DNA from: Siphonodentalium dalli
Lineage: Eukaryota > Mollusca > Scaphopoda > Gadilida > Siphonodentaliidae
NCBI GenBank assembly: GCA_032622095.1
Contig: CP136062.1
Location: 7,777,710-7,841,709, forward strand
DNA: 64,000 bases
Direction of reading: 5' to 3'
The notes beneath the pieces are model-generated. The model saw only the letters and a list, made by a program, of their open reading frames with translations, was not told where the DNA came from and made no database searches. Each line of letters opens with the position of its first letter. Position 1 is the stretch's first letter. The position numbers and the translations under genes are program-made. This document shows, piece by piece, positions 1 to 11,248 of the stretch.

Positions 1-249
1 AGGACCACCGCTGCCCCGTGATCCCCGTCGAACGGCGACGGCACACATATACCGCTATACAACACAGAGATGAGCCGCTTTCACGTGCTCAGGTTTGGAG
101 ACACCAACACACCAATCTAGATGCAGCGCGCGGCACGCTTTTGTCCTTAAATTGGCGTTGATTGGCGTAGACGAACAAACCGGACATCGGTCGCATCGCA
201 GCACAAATATAGAACATTTGTAAACATCACTAGTAAATCGTCTGATACA
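1..249 (+). other. Upstream flank or 5' UTR of the GCNT-like gene
   Basis: This is the sequence before the first ATG of the GCNT-like coding exon. I see no convincing TATA box or initiator. Short antisense open frames overlap it, but they have no recognisable domain and run into exon 1 on the other strand. It may hold the 5' UTR, the promoter, or the end of an intron if a non-coding first exon lies outside the window; the sequence cannot separate these. Confidence 0.3.
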
Positions 250-1148
250 ATGACTGCACTGTATCTGCACACACACATTCCGTATAGCAAGTTTCGTTTC
301 AAATGTGGAAGGATGGCCAGGTATCGGGTTTTGATATTTCGTGTTCTGATTGCTGTTTTATTTGCCACAACCTCTTTAGGTGTCTTAATGTGTATGAGAA
401 GTGATATTGTTAAACATTCCAACTTTGACTCGGTTGACCGTATCAATATTACTGATGTTAAATATATGGACGACAATCGGACCGTTGACTCGGTTGACTG
501 TATCAAACTTTCTGATGTTAAATATATGGAGGACGATCGAACCGTTTACTCTGTTGACTGCCGGCTGTTGTTCAGGGGAGATGAGACAGAAGAAACTAGA
601 GCATTCTCACTATTGAACACATCCCACAGCGACGCAGACATGCGTCATGTTGATAGCAGTCTACGACAAAAGCTCGATACGCAAACTTGTTCTCAGTTCG
701 TCAAATCGAGAGGCTATACCATGGAGAAAATAACGACAGAGGAGAAAGGGATGCCAATAGCGTTTTCTTTGATGGTTTTCAAAGATTTTATTCAAGTGGA
801 AAGACTTCTCCGCGCAATATATCGACCAACTAATTTATACTGTATCCACGTGGATAACTCATCATCGGAGATATTCAAGTCTGAAATAGCACTTCTCTCA
901 AGCTGCTTCAATAACGTGTTTTCGCCGCACTCGGTTGATATAAAGTGGGGCGAGTTCTCTGTTCTATTGCCAGAAATAATTTGCATGAAAGAACTGTGGA
1001 AGAGAGGAAGAAACTGGAAGTATTTCATCAATCTCACAGGCCAAGAATTTCCACTAAAAACCAACTACGAGCTCGCGAGAATACTGAACGCTTACGGTGG
1101 GGCCAACGATATGGAAGCTGTCAGGTATGCACATTATTTGAACTTCAA
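250..1148 (+). CDS. GCNT: GCNT-type beta-1,6-N-acetylglucosaminyltransferase, coding exon 1
   Basis: This exon encodes residues 1-299 of a predicted 477-residue type II Golgi membrane enzyme of family GT14. Known members transfer GlcNAc from UDP-GlcNAc in beta-1,6 linkage to make core 2 or I branches on glycans. A short basic N-terminus precedes a hydrophobic anchor at about residues 25-46. A second ATG at 313 (Met22) sits just before the anchor and is an equally good start. A stem follows, with a 20-residue tandem repeat. The catalytic domain begins near residue 150 and shows family motifs such as AFSLMVFKD, RLLRAIYRP, YCIHVD, KWGEFSVL and YFINLTGQEFPLKTN. The open frame continues to 1287, but family similarity stops near 1148. 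A donor CAA|GTTTGA there (phase 2, non-ideal) joins in frame to exon 2. The family is certain; the exact paralogue is not. Confidence 0.9.
427..561 (+). repeat. 60-bp in-frame tandem duplication in the GCNT stem
   Basis: Two 60-nt units (427-486 and 487-546) and a partial third (from 547) encode repeated 20-residue blocks. Each block reads approximately DSVD-x-I-x-x-(T/S)DVKYM(D/E)D-(N/D)RTV. The unit length is a multiple of three, so the frame is kept. The repeats lie between the membrane anchor and the catalytic domain, in the stem. One copy of the pattern contains an N-glycosylation sequon (NRT) and another lacks it. Confidence 0.9.
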
Positions 1149-2566
1149 GTTTGAAATTCAAGTTCGTCACCAAATTTGGATCCCCGCAAACAAAATTTGT
1201 TTAGTAAGCTGCTGGTGCAGGTATTTATGCACGAAATGTACCCTCATTTTGACTTCGGGTCTTGATGACAGAGTGCTTGTTGATTGATATTTTCTCGGTT
1301 ATGTGATCTTGTTCGTGGTCATATCCCGCCATTTTGAAATCCAAGATGGCCGCCGTTATCAATTTTGGATTTTCCTTGTTTTATTAAATCACTCGATGTG
1401 ACGTCCGTTTGGATTCTCTAGCATAAACATTTTGCTAACTTCACACATATACTTATACTACGGTCATAGACTAATATAAATGAAGGCAATTACTTGTAAA
1501 GAAAAACCATAATTTGAAAATTATTCGCAAAAGTTTGTGTAAAAATGCGCTTTTTCACATTTGGTTACATTCCGTTCGTTTTGTTTCCTCACATAAGAGA
1601 AAGTCTATGTCACTGTGGGGGACCTTTTACAACCGAAGTTATTCTATTTCTGATATTGTGATGGTTCAGACATGATTTCTTTTGATTATTTTGTGTACTG
1701 GAACCATAACATCAGGATAAACTCACGCAGAATTAGATAAATAATGCATTAAACGTTTCTGAATGAACAGAGCAGAAGTGCCGTGTTATCGAAAGCTGAA
1801 CTTTAGATCACAATTAACTCGGAAATAGCGAGTTATCGTGTAATTACTTACGCCGGTCTGTTCTGGACGCAAGTAAAGTTTTCAGTCCATCCGGATCTCC
1901 GTTTCTTTGTTTCTTTGTAAAGAATGAAAAGAATGCACACACTCTAATATGAAATTGTTGCACGAATTATATTTTAAATCCACATATATACATAAGTTCC
2001 CGGCCCTCGGTGACGTTGGGGATAAGGAGCTAGGGACACCGGCAATGATAAATCCGTGTTGGTAACGACATTTACTATTTAATTTATATTAGACGCTTAT
2101 ATCATACGAGGAATCTACTCGCGTTGTTTGAAGATGCAAAGTGGCACCCTTTGCGTTATTAGAACAGGGTAGCGTCACCAACATTGATAAAATACTAACT
2201 TGCCAAAAGAACAGTTAACCATGCACATAGAACGTTTGGTTTCTTTTTAAATGCAACATGTGTGTCAATTGAGTGACTGAACACGACTTGAACAGTGAGT
2301 AATCGTGTATTATCGTATCATGAAGAATGTGACAATCATCTACTATTGCAGCGAATTCCAACCACGTCGATTGTACAAATTACACAAGCAATCGCTTACG
2401 GCGGTATCGCCCGCCTATAGGTGGACAACGTTGGGCATGGGTATTTTCAAAATATGCTAAAAAATAATCGAAATCAGTTAGTATTTGTTTGTCATTGCAT
2501 GGTTAATATCTGTTTTAGTTCGAGCTTACTTTGATACTATAGATACTTCCCAGAAGACGAAGCCTA
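1149..2566 (+). other. Start of GCNT intron 1, no gene seen
   Basis: This is AT-rich intronic sequence. Near 1330-1360 is a phrase containing 'aagatggccgcc', which recurs at 17.8-18.4 kb and, inverted, at 21.3-22.2 kb; this suggests remnants of dispersed elements. I see no coding region. Confidence 0.4.
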
Positions 2567-2627
2567 AGCAGAATGAGGTCTCAAGAGGGTGAATTTGGTA
2601 TTCACCCTCTGGGGACCTCATTCTGCT
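2567..2627. repeat. Short near-perfect hairpin
   Basis: Two arms of about 27 bp, beginning AGCAGAATGAGGTC and ending GACCTCATTCTGCT in inverted orientation, are separated by a few bases. The arms are almost perfectly complementary. It looks like a minimal foldback element or a recent inverted duplication. Nothing coding overlaps it. Confidence 0.85.
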
Positions 2628-3840
2628 AATTGCATGCTTGGTTTCATATGATCTCACCAAAAATCTGTCAAATACGTTGATAATTGTTCGAAATAACTCC
2701 CGGACAACTTTTTGGGTGCTAAACGCTGAGAATGACAATCAAGGGGCCCAAACACTTGTGAAAATGTCCGGTCGGGCTCAGTTTGCGAACTGGTTTCAGA
2801 TACTGCGATTGGATTTGATATCGTTGCCATCAATGTTCGTGGTTTGTCATCAAAAGGCTTTTTCGTCGGTACATGAATTCGTGGATCAGGTATCATATTT
2901 ATGCATATCAACAGATCCTACAATAGCACAGCATGACAAAAATGATGTGTGTACTACTGATAAATTAGACCCCATGGTGTTCCGGCGCTGAAAGCACATC
3001 ACGCAATCATTACCATAATAGCTACCAGCTTCATTTCAAACTTTGGCCAAGTAGGTATTTATGGTATTATGTAGTCTGCACGTGGTTACAGGTAAACATT
3101 TAGCATTTTAAAGAAGCCAATGCATTTAGCATTGTTATACAAACTATCATAGCCGAGATCAGATGATGTAGCATATCAATTTTGTTTCGGTGAATGAATG
3201 ATAATGTTTTAATGGCTTTGTTAAGTTAATGCCCGATCTTTATTATATAGTATATAGGTTTTTTGTTCATTCAACGCAAGAGTCAATTATTTCGTTGGTT
3301 GTTGATTTCGTTGTTGAGCAAAACCACGAAATCAACGAATAACAGACCCCACGAACTAAAAGGATTTTACAGTACGCCTCTTGTGAACTCATATACCAAA
3401 CAATCCGCTGATAACTATTCGAAATATACTCCCCCCGGACAACTGTTTGTGTGAGCTAAACGCCGACGAACAAGAGCATTGCTAGGGCGTGTGGCAGAAT
3501 ACGCCCGTGGTAATTTCAACAAAGAGCCATAACTCTGGTGCAAATTGGCGGGCGGAACCCGTGCAAATTCGAACATGACATGTATTTTGGGGTAGTAAAC
3601 CCACATACCAAATGTCATTCCATTCAGTTGAGACTTACTAAAGTTATCAACCGGAAACGAAAAAGCGAACAGACCGATGGACGGTATTACACTGAAGAAA
3701 AAAGTTAGTCAATATGACTAACTTAGGTTAGTCAACTGTTTGTGCACATGATGACTAACTTAGCTCAGGGTGATGTTAATTGGGCAACTAGATTACAATA
3801 GTGTTAATCTAAATGACAAGGACTGTGTCATTTTCATGAT
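2628..3840 (+). other. Intronic sequence with mollusc-type repeat phrases
   Basis: No gene is seen. Near 3515-3545 is a phrase close to 'agccataactctggtgcaa'; similar 'agttatggccctt' phrases recur at 43.4 kb, which suggests old copies of an abundant dispersed repeat. At about 3700-3775 a short palindromic motif (GTTAGTCAATATGACTAAC and variants) occurs three times just upstream of the SINE. An open frame at 2638-2991 has no recognisable domain. Confidence 0.35.
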
Positions 3841-3845
3841 ATGGA

Positions 3846-4305
3846 AGTGGTAGCCCAGTGGTTAGTGTGTCTGACTTGTAATGGTGTCAACGCACCGGCA
3901 TGAGTTCGCGCCCTGCCGGTGGACTATCGTCTCCGCAACAGTGGCTTGGCCGGATTAAGCGGTGTGTGCTATATATAGCCACACGCTGTTTCAAATCTCG
4001 CGCCAGGTTGTGACCCTTGGGCAAGGTCGAGTGTAGTGTGCTCGCTTAGTCGTACCTAGACGAGAAATAGGTACCTGGTTGTTGGGTATCTGCAAGCCAC
4101 TCTAGTGAAGCGCCTGTAAAGTACATGGGGTAATAATGTAAGGACGCGATGTCCTTATGACGATTCGTTTGTACATTTCTCACTATAGCAACACGCGGAA
4201 CGTAATGGTATAACAAATATGACCCGTCATGGAAATATGTGACCCATGAACCCAATAGCAACATAACTGAATTCAGCTTCAAATATACACACAACTATAT
4301 GTTAG
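3846..4305 (+). mobile_element. tRNA-derived SINE
   Basis: The head carries an A-box-like sequence, TAGCCCAGTGG at 3851, and about 50 bp later a B-box-like GAGTTCGCGCC. These are the internal RNA polymerase III promoter elements of tRNA-derived SINEs. The body contains 'gacccttgggcaaggtcg' and 'gaaataggtacctgg', phrases typical of the conserved central domain of invertebrate SINEs (family knowledge from memory). It does not fold as a complete cloverleaf tRNA, so it is not annotated as a tRNA. The 3' end is uncertain. Confidence 0.65.
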
Positions 4306-5374
4306 CTTTGCGTCAACCCGTTTTATAAAGCATCGTTCATGAGTAGTGTCCCATAGCACATTTTCAGATAAGTTCAACACACGTTTGTGGAACTTAATAT
4401 CTACTAAACATTTCCCCCAATAAATAGGGTTCCTGCTGCACTTTTGTTTATTTGTCGTCTATTTTATCACTCTACGGTCTATTGGAAGCAGTGAATATAG
4501 GTGACAAACCATTTAGAACTAGTGTCAATACTTGCAATATAGTGGAATTCATGTTAGCTCTATATTTCATGTTAGCTCTATAAGAATCGTTGACCATGAG
4601 AAAGACTAAAACTTACAACAAAAGTATGTTATGAATACTTTGAACTCTGCATGTCCTCTAAATCCGAATATATACAACACAATCCATATGTCCAGTTAAT
4701 AGGAAATAGAACATCAAAATTAAAAATAAACACCACCGTCATAAACTTTATCCTTCAAAGCAGGGTAAGCGCTATATGTAATTTGTGAGAAATAATTAGA
4801 AAATGTTGAAAATTGGACTCAAACATTTGTTTTGATTGACTAACTTTGTGCAGACTTTAACTACTTCAGCGGCGATTTGTATGGAAGCCAACAATTTGCA
4901 AACACAGTTAAATATTTGTCTTTCCATAGATATGGCCTGACATGTGCATCTTTTCAAAGATTATTTCCAAATTTCAGCAACACAATTCAGTTTACAAGGC
5001 CATAGAGGAGACCTCCTCAATATACTGTTAGAATAGCTACTATATGAATGTGAATACAGATCGCACTTAAAACTTATAAAATCATGCTTTTCAAGCCAAA
5101 GTTTACCTTTTCGGCCATTGGGGTTATAATAATGCAAACCCCAAATCGGTGCGTAATCGTCAACAATTTCAATCGTTCAAATTTAAAATTGAAATGGACC
5201 TTTATAACGATCGTCACCCTGATCAGAGAAGTAAACTCTTTCTGATGACATATATACGTCACTATTCCATATTTAGGAAAACAGCTTATGCTTAATCTCT
5301 GCTTAATTAGTCTTTAAAAACCAGAATTTGAGAAACTTTACAGATTTGTTCGAAAGCGATAACAAATTATTGAT
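4306..5374 (+). other. Intronic sequence, nothing recognised
   Basis: This is AT-rich sequence with only short open frames. At 4553-4580 the phrase 'atgttagctctat' occurs twice in tandem. I see no exon-like segment. Confidence 0.35.
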
Positions 5375-5514
5375 CAGACAATGTGTTTCAAAAATGCTTT
5401 GTATTCGTGAAATGTGCTTACAGTGACAACAAACGAGTGGCAGTCAGAATTCCATGAAACTTTGGGAAGATAAGCTCTTCTATGTTACCAACGTACATTA
5501 TGACTAATGATATC

Positions 5515-5940
5515 ACGGTGGGGAATTACGTGGTTTCTAGTTGATGGGTGTCACGCATTCAAAATGGCCGAGGCGATCTGAAACGCGACCAGAAGCGAGG
5601 AAAAAGGGTAATAAACTAAGATATGACATATTACATAGTATTTCGACAGCTACGAGCAGATGCTATACTATTTTTCAAGCAAACCTCATTTATGTCCAAA
5701 TTCACATTTGTTTCGAAGGATTTTCCAAGATGTATGGACTGGTGTATTCCACGCACCTCTGACTGGCAACTTTGGTCAGAATGTTATAGAAAGTATTTCC
5801 GAACAAATAAGGTATCAACTTGTTTCAAAAATAAACCAGCAGTCAAATTGCTTTGTTTTGTGTCAGTTTCTCGTATATTATGATTTTGTGCGTTTGCACG
5901 TTTTGTATGCAAAACTCGAAACCACGTAATTCCCCACCGT
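5515..5940. mobile_element. MITE with 23-bp terminal inverted repeats
   Basis: The element begins ACGGTGGGGAATTACGTGG and ends with the inverse complement of that sequence. It is flanked by ATAT on both sides (5510-5513 and 5941-5944). The right arm of the outer inverted repeat has the unoccupied site near 27693-27700, with a single ATAT. This supports a real insertion of about 426 bp with a 4-bp target duplication. The short open frames inside have no transposase similarity, so it is non-autonomous. Confidence 0.9.
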
Positions 5941-6044
5941 ATATGCGCTGAGTGACTACACGCTTGAATGAACGTCAATTGAACTGGACGAGTCGACTTT
6001 CAAAACATCACAAAATCACTGGGTTCGTTAAGAAGTAATCTGGT

Positions 6045-6430
6045 CAGTATACCCCCATCCCAAAAGATGGGGTTACACTGGATTACATGCGGCCGTATGT
6101 CCGTCCACCCGCCCGTCCGTCCGTGCATCTAGCCGTCTGCTCCTATATCTCAACCATCGATGATAGGATCTCAATAAACGTTGGTGTGCAGAATTGGCAT
6201 CATTGGGGCTTTCAAATGAGGGTTCATAGACGTTGTTCACATTTCGTTCAAGAGTTATCCCCCTTTCTGTATCTGAAAATGTTGGATTTCCATCCGTCGT
6301 TTGTTAGAATTGTCACGTAATTTGTTCGCTCATCACATTTGTTTTCACTGCCATATTTCAATTTCATTTGTTTCTACTGCCATATTTCAATTTTTACAAT
6401 GGGGTTGTATCCCAGCACCCGTGGTGCAAC
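6045..6430. mobile_element. Left-arm-only insertion with 'gtccgtccgtcc' motif
   Basis: This segment is missing from the matching position in the right arm (about 27570-27585). It starts with a small palindrome, ACCCCCATCCCAAAAGATGGGG-like (split by its loop), and contains 'cgcccgtccgtccgtgc' followed by 'caagagttatccccctttc'. I associate this pattern with abundant non-autonomous repeats of molluscs and other invertebrates (from memory). The exact ends and target duplication are unclear. Confidence 0.65.
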
Positions 6431-7460
6431 CTTTTGTTTTGTCAAGTCAAAATGTCAGAAAACTCGGTTAACGCCAGACCTCTCATTTGCTGTTTGGTAC
6501 ATGGGATTGGGTGAGCAATCTACAAAAGAGTGGACATTCACACTGAACGTTATGACAATGCTCAGCTGTTGCACGGGAACAGGCAATATATATGGTTCTC
6601 TTATAGTGGAGCGGCCAAATGCCGAACGTGTTCGAATACCTCTACCCTCGGTAGAACAAGTTGTAGCCGCCAACATTTTCTGGAAGGTAAATAAATGATT
6701 CTTGGCATTGCCGGAATTAGTGACAGCTGTGTATGGTAAAACTATTTCTGAAGGTACCCTACCGAAAAATTAGCCTATTTTCAGCTATTAACCAGCAATA
6801 AACAATTAGTTAATCGTTCTGTTTATTGTTATTTTAATGTCCTATTTTTGTCATTATCAACTGTGACCAATATTCTTGCCCTTTGATACGAGCGTCTTCC
6901 AGACAAGCTATATCCTGACAAATTATGATTTTGTATATGGCCCGCAATGAGTTATATAAAATGCACACCGCATATATGTCGTGTAGCGGGAAATTAAATT
7001 CGTACCCGTCACCTTTATAGATGAATTTCGATTACTTTTCTTGTCCCAATTTCAAATTTGTTTCATCATTATTCACAATATTTATGGAAACGTTCATGCA
7101 TAATTGAATAATTGTCATTACTCTAAATTATAATGAACCGTAGGCCACAAATGTCCGAGATTTCCATATATTTTTTGTTCGTTATATCTTGTCCCTCGAT
7201 CCCTCTCCTGTACCGAAGTGCCATGCCAGCAAAATAATAGGTCCTCCCTGTCAATAGTGAATTACATTACATGCTTTATAAAAGTGAGAACACATGATAT
7301 GTTCAAAAGACTGCGCATATTTTCATTTAAAGGAACAGACGCGAAAAAATACCTATCAGGTAGGTACACCGTAACCACATATTTAAAAAAACGTCAATTT
7401 AATCGATATAATCAGCTACCTCAGTGTCTATAATTCATTATGAAGAGCTTTTTCTGAAAT

Positions 7461-7945
7461 ATATGGATTAGTGTAAACAATATTTTATTCTCAAGAGTAG
7501 CACATAATACATATAATACATAATATACAGACATTAACACTTTAACATTAGAGAAAAGGATTTCGCAGTGAGCCAAAGGCTTATATGTGGCCATTTCCTT
7601 AGTATATATATTGCATCATGGTTTGATTGGGTCTCAATGATGAATTGCCTGTTCCACAAGCACCCGCAACCTATTCCGTCGCTAATTTCTGCGTGTCCAC
7701 CCCACATACAATCACACCTCTGGCATGCATGAGTATACGAGAGTACAATATGTTTTTGTATTTAGACTTTTGGTTCACGCCTTACAGTTCATAACAATAT
7801 TTTGTCAATTAAATCGTTTGGTATCGTCGATGAACTTTTGTACGGCGATGAATATGTCGGCATTTTTGGTACTGTATAAGATATATCTACAGACCCATAC
7901 AGTAATATGTTGACTTCCAAGTTCCCATTTAGATTGGCTAAATTA
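7461..7945. mobile_element. Probable left-arm-only insertion of about 480 bp
   Basis: Aligning the two arms by eye, homology runs up to 'attcattatgaagagctt' (7433-7450) and resumes at 'atattgattgccac' (7946). The right arm passes directly between these points at about 26580-26610. The inserted stretch is AT-rich without a recognisable open frame or clear terminal repeats. It could instead be a deletion in the right arm. Confidence 0.5.
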
Positions 7946-8376
7946 TATTGATTGCCACATTATCTCCCAACTGAAGTGAGAAATCATTGAAATATTTTAT
8001 TTTTGATAGCCAGCACACATCTCTTGTAACGCCCCCTCCCGTACGAAGATAACCGCTACAGGAATGACTAGCTGCTACTGGAAATAAAAACAGTAGATTG
8101 ACATTAGACTATTTGAAATATATGCCGCTAAATTGTAAGTGGAATTACATGTAAACTGTTGGGTGTTTCATTAATTTAGATTTTTAGTCAAGAAGTTATA
8201 TTTATATGGGACACCATTTGCTGGGATCTTGTATCATTTGAAATATTGTTACGGGAAATACTTCTATTGTTACAGGATATAGCAGTTTTACATGCAGTTA
8301 GTTTTGAATGCAATCGATTTAAGTCCCTTTGTCGACTTCGTGCTCTTATTATGATATGAACACAAATATATGATAT

Positions 8377-9388
8377 TAGATAAGATACCTTATCTACCAT
8401 TTCCTGAAATTCCCTGATAAATTTGGTGACAACGAATTGGCGATAAAAAAAACACATCAGTATCGTTACTGTAGTTGCGATACAAGGAGCTCGTGACGTC
8501 GTTGACTGGTTCAGTATCATGAACGAACTGACGTCACATTAATCGAGTGAAAAATCAAAACGAAATTCCAACGTATATTTGTGCGTACTATAAACAAACT
8601 GGGAGATTTCCTGTCAAAAATGACAGGTAAATAAATGTCCTTTGTTACTTACTGGTGTTCGCGTGCATGATCAAATTCTTATTTACATTAGAAATTGAAT
8701 GGCTAATAGTATGCTTCTCTTATCACGGCATGGCGGCGTGGGAACATTATATTTCACTAAGAAATGTATTGACGACCCCCGGCTTCAGCAGGTATGCATG
8801 CATATGAGTAGCCAGTTTGCTCTAAGGCGGATTCGTCAGCTGATAGCAATGGCATAATTGATGCGTGGAGCCCAGTAGATGGGTGGATACCCATTAGCAT
8901 GGACGCCTCACACACAAACACCTTCAGATTTTTTATGAATGATTAACTTTCATTTCCCTATTTAAGATATAGTCGAACCACTACATGGGTAGTTCTTGTG
9001 TGACACATGTATATACTTTGCATGTATTGTCTAAGTGGATTAATGCCAATAGTTTAGTACGAAAGTTTCTGGTCCCCTGGGCTCCTACCAATTCTTCAGT
9101 TCGAGGGTATTTAAAATAGCACCCATTTCTAACGATGACTGAACGTTCGACTCTACAACCCGTGCAACTCCACGACAAAATTTTGCGCCCTTTTTCAATG
9201 TTATGGTATAACGCATGGAAGTTTCATCTATAGAGTAGCAAAGAAAGTGTGGGTTTGTGTGCGATTTAATATGACGTCATTTCGACAAACGTCATAACAA
9301 ATAGTGTTTACTTGAGTTCAAATACGGCGTTTATGGACCATGTTCGATCTTTTGCATTAGTTGACCAATCGGGGTGAAAGTTGGTGAG
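8377..9388 (-). other. Inserted segment, probably 3' end and flank of a minus-strand LINE
   Basis: This belongs to the block (8377-16228) that interrupts the left arm of the outer inverted repeat. On the minus strand it lies downstream of the LINE C-terminal remnant at 9690-9880, so it may be its 3' UTR plus other insertions. I see no coding sequence, and no poly(A) or simple-repeat tail clear enough to fix the end. Confidence 0.35.
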
Positions 9389-9689
9389 TCATCTTCTACG
9401 ACACAATGTAGGCAGTTGGACAGTTGGACGCATGGTTGAAATGTGATAAACGCGCCAAAAGCGTAACCGAGTTATACACACATTGACACACACAGACGAC
9501 GGGTTATATATAATAGGAGAGAGTTCATAGTTTTTAACATTATTTGATTGCCTATCATCATCAATGTTTGGGGAGTAAGTCGCCATGACTTTTACCACTT
9601 TCGCATAATAACATACATGTATAGAATAACGTAAATGAATTAATTCAGTTTTAAAGATATCCATGACGTTTACTCGTACATACCGCTCG

Positions 9690-9897
9690 TTATAACATTT
9701 GTTATCGAATAGCTCATTGAACTGTTGAACCGATTCAGAGGAAACAATGTAATCTGATAAAATAGTCCAGTTTGTAATCACTCTCTGGGAAAATAAATAT
9801 TTTCGCACATCTTTGACAATTATGTTCTTTTGCATCTTATGCTTGTGTTCCTTTGTGGAGTGTGTCTTCAAAAAACACACATCTGTCTATGTTGTAG
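9690..9897 (-). pseudogene. CR1-like LINE C-terminal remnant, downstream half
   Basis: The minus strand encodes a tail with DVRKYLFSQRV, then W, LSD, IVSSESVQQF. This matches the usual C-terminal pattern of CR1/jockey-type reverse-transcriptase proteins (RKYSFSxRVxxxWNxLPxxVVxAxSVxxFK). It continues the minus-strand remnant at 15763-15865, from which it is separated by the younger LINE at 9911-15749. Across the rejoined site the reading passes from KLTHGF directly to YNID, as expected for the family. A stop and a frame change follow, so this is a dead copy. Confidence 0.7.
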
Positions 9898-9910
9898 AAA
9901 CCGTGTGTTA
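9898..9910. repeat. Left target-site duplication of the L1/Tx1-like LINE
   Basis: The 13-bp sequence AAACCGTGTGTTA is repeated at 15750-15762, exactly bracketing the LINE. Removing the LINE and one copy restores the minus-strand CR1-like reading frame. Confidence 0.9.
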
Positions 9911-11248
9911 AAGACGCTGCAAAAAAATCGACCGATAGAAAATGACTTGTGATATGACTATTCTCACCTTTGTACATAACTGCTCTATTGACATCGACCT
10001 GATACCCCAATATCACAATTCACAACCCCGCTAAACTTAACCTGATAAATCCTACTTGCAAACTTCTCCTATAATTCATATTTCGCTGTCAATTTCTTTT
10101 TCTCCCCATTTCTGACACATAATTTTATAAGAGTACTCAAAAGCTGTAACCACCCCACTAAAAGCGTCCTGTTTAATTTAATCTGATCTGAATCTCCGCT
10201 TATAATTTATTTTTTCGCTCAATGTCAGTAACCACCCTACTAAAAATGTCACGTTTAATCCGATCTGAACCCCCTCTTATAATTCATTTTTCGCTGCCAA
10301 TATGTTTTCCTTTCTGATTCACATATACACATATCGTGTGTCATACTTCTACATTATCTCAATAAGTGGAATAATATTTGTTTTAAATGCATATGCCGAG
10401 ATTATAGTTCATAACAATGGCACTATACACTTGCGCATAAACTAATCCAATCACCACCAAGTGAAGTTAACAGACATACCTTGACAAACTGAACATTATG
10501 TTACTCTGGCCTAACTATTAATCTGACCATTCACTGATCGCTTGTTGTCAACCTGAATATCGATTGATTCTATTTATAGATTGTACTTTTCAACTGCATT
10601 GCCCAAACACATACCGATTGATTTTATTTATAGATTGTACTTTTCTCAGCCATGACGTGTCCGATATATGTCACATCTTACATTAATTTGCGAAGCTACA
10701 TATGAGGCTGAACTTTAATTGTCATATTGCAATACATCTCGCGTTCTCAAAGATTGTTTAAGTTATATTGACAAATCATTGGCTAATTAATACCAGGTTG
10801 TGTATTTTTGTTACCGATTAATGTCGACTTTTAAAATTGTTAAGTATATACACATGTTGCCATACGTATATACAAACACACCGAATTAAAGCCCATTACT
10901 GAATTGACCACAACATTGAATTCTAGTCAAGAATTTAGACCTAAAATTAAAATAGTTATCTATTCTGTTTACGGAGTTAATAATGCGCACTACACACCCT
11001 TCATACACACATAGACCATATGCACATATGCATGCGGGTGTGTAATAAACACAAACATAACTGTCTTTAATATTACATTCAAACAATATGCTTTGGAACT
11101 GCCTGTCCCGAACTAGGAAGCAATTTGCACACAATCCTCTTTTTAATGTATTTCTGTCCTCTACTAAGGTTTGCACTATGTTTGTTTCTTATTCACATGT
11201 ATTTTGAAAATGAAATATGGGTTTGCTCTAACAATCTACAATTAATAG
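9911..11248 (+). promoter_or_regulatory. 5' region of the LINE with tandem repeats
   Basis: This segment lies between the left target duplication and the endonuclease ATG, so it is the LINE 5' UTR by position. It holds about three imperfect tandem units between roughly 10020 and 10310, each with a form of 'cactaaaa...gtttaat...ctgatctgaa...ataattcattttt(t)cgct'. It also holds a duplicated block, 'gattgattytatttatagattgtacttt', at 10560 and 10617. Tandem repeats in a LINE 5' UTR often carry promoter activity; that role here is inference. Confidence 0.5.

Larger units (their letters stand above)
5375..8376. repeat. Outer inverted repeat, left arm part 1
   Basis: This segment is the reverse complement, with moderate divergence and several indels, of 26135-27810. 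Examples are 'gtcgactttcaaaacatcac' near 5995 against its complement near 27640, 'ggtaccctaccgaaaaatt' near 6752 against 27240, and 'aagtccctttgtcgacttcg' near 8321 against 26200. It carries at least three insertions absent from the right arm (5515-5940, about 6045-6430 and about 7461-7945). Its homology stops near 8376 and resumes at 16229, which shows that the 7.8 kb between was inserted later. Confidence 0.85.

Noticed and set aside
1149..1287. Reading GCNT exon 1 through to the stop at 1287
   Set aside because: Family similarity ends at about 1148, while exon 2 supplies the expected continuation in phase. The residues after 1148 look intronic.
3849..3925. Possible tRNA gene
   Set aside because: A-box and B-box-like sequences are present, but acceptor and anticodon stems do not pair well and the sequence runs on into a SINE body.
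9389..9880. 163-codon minus-strand open frame as a host gene
   Set aside because: Its middle is the conserved C-terminus of a CR1-like LINE and it is continuous with the remnant at 15763-15865. It is a transposon relic.
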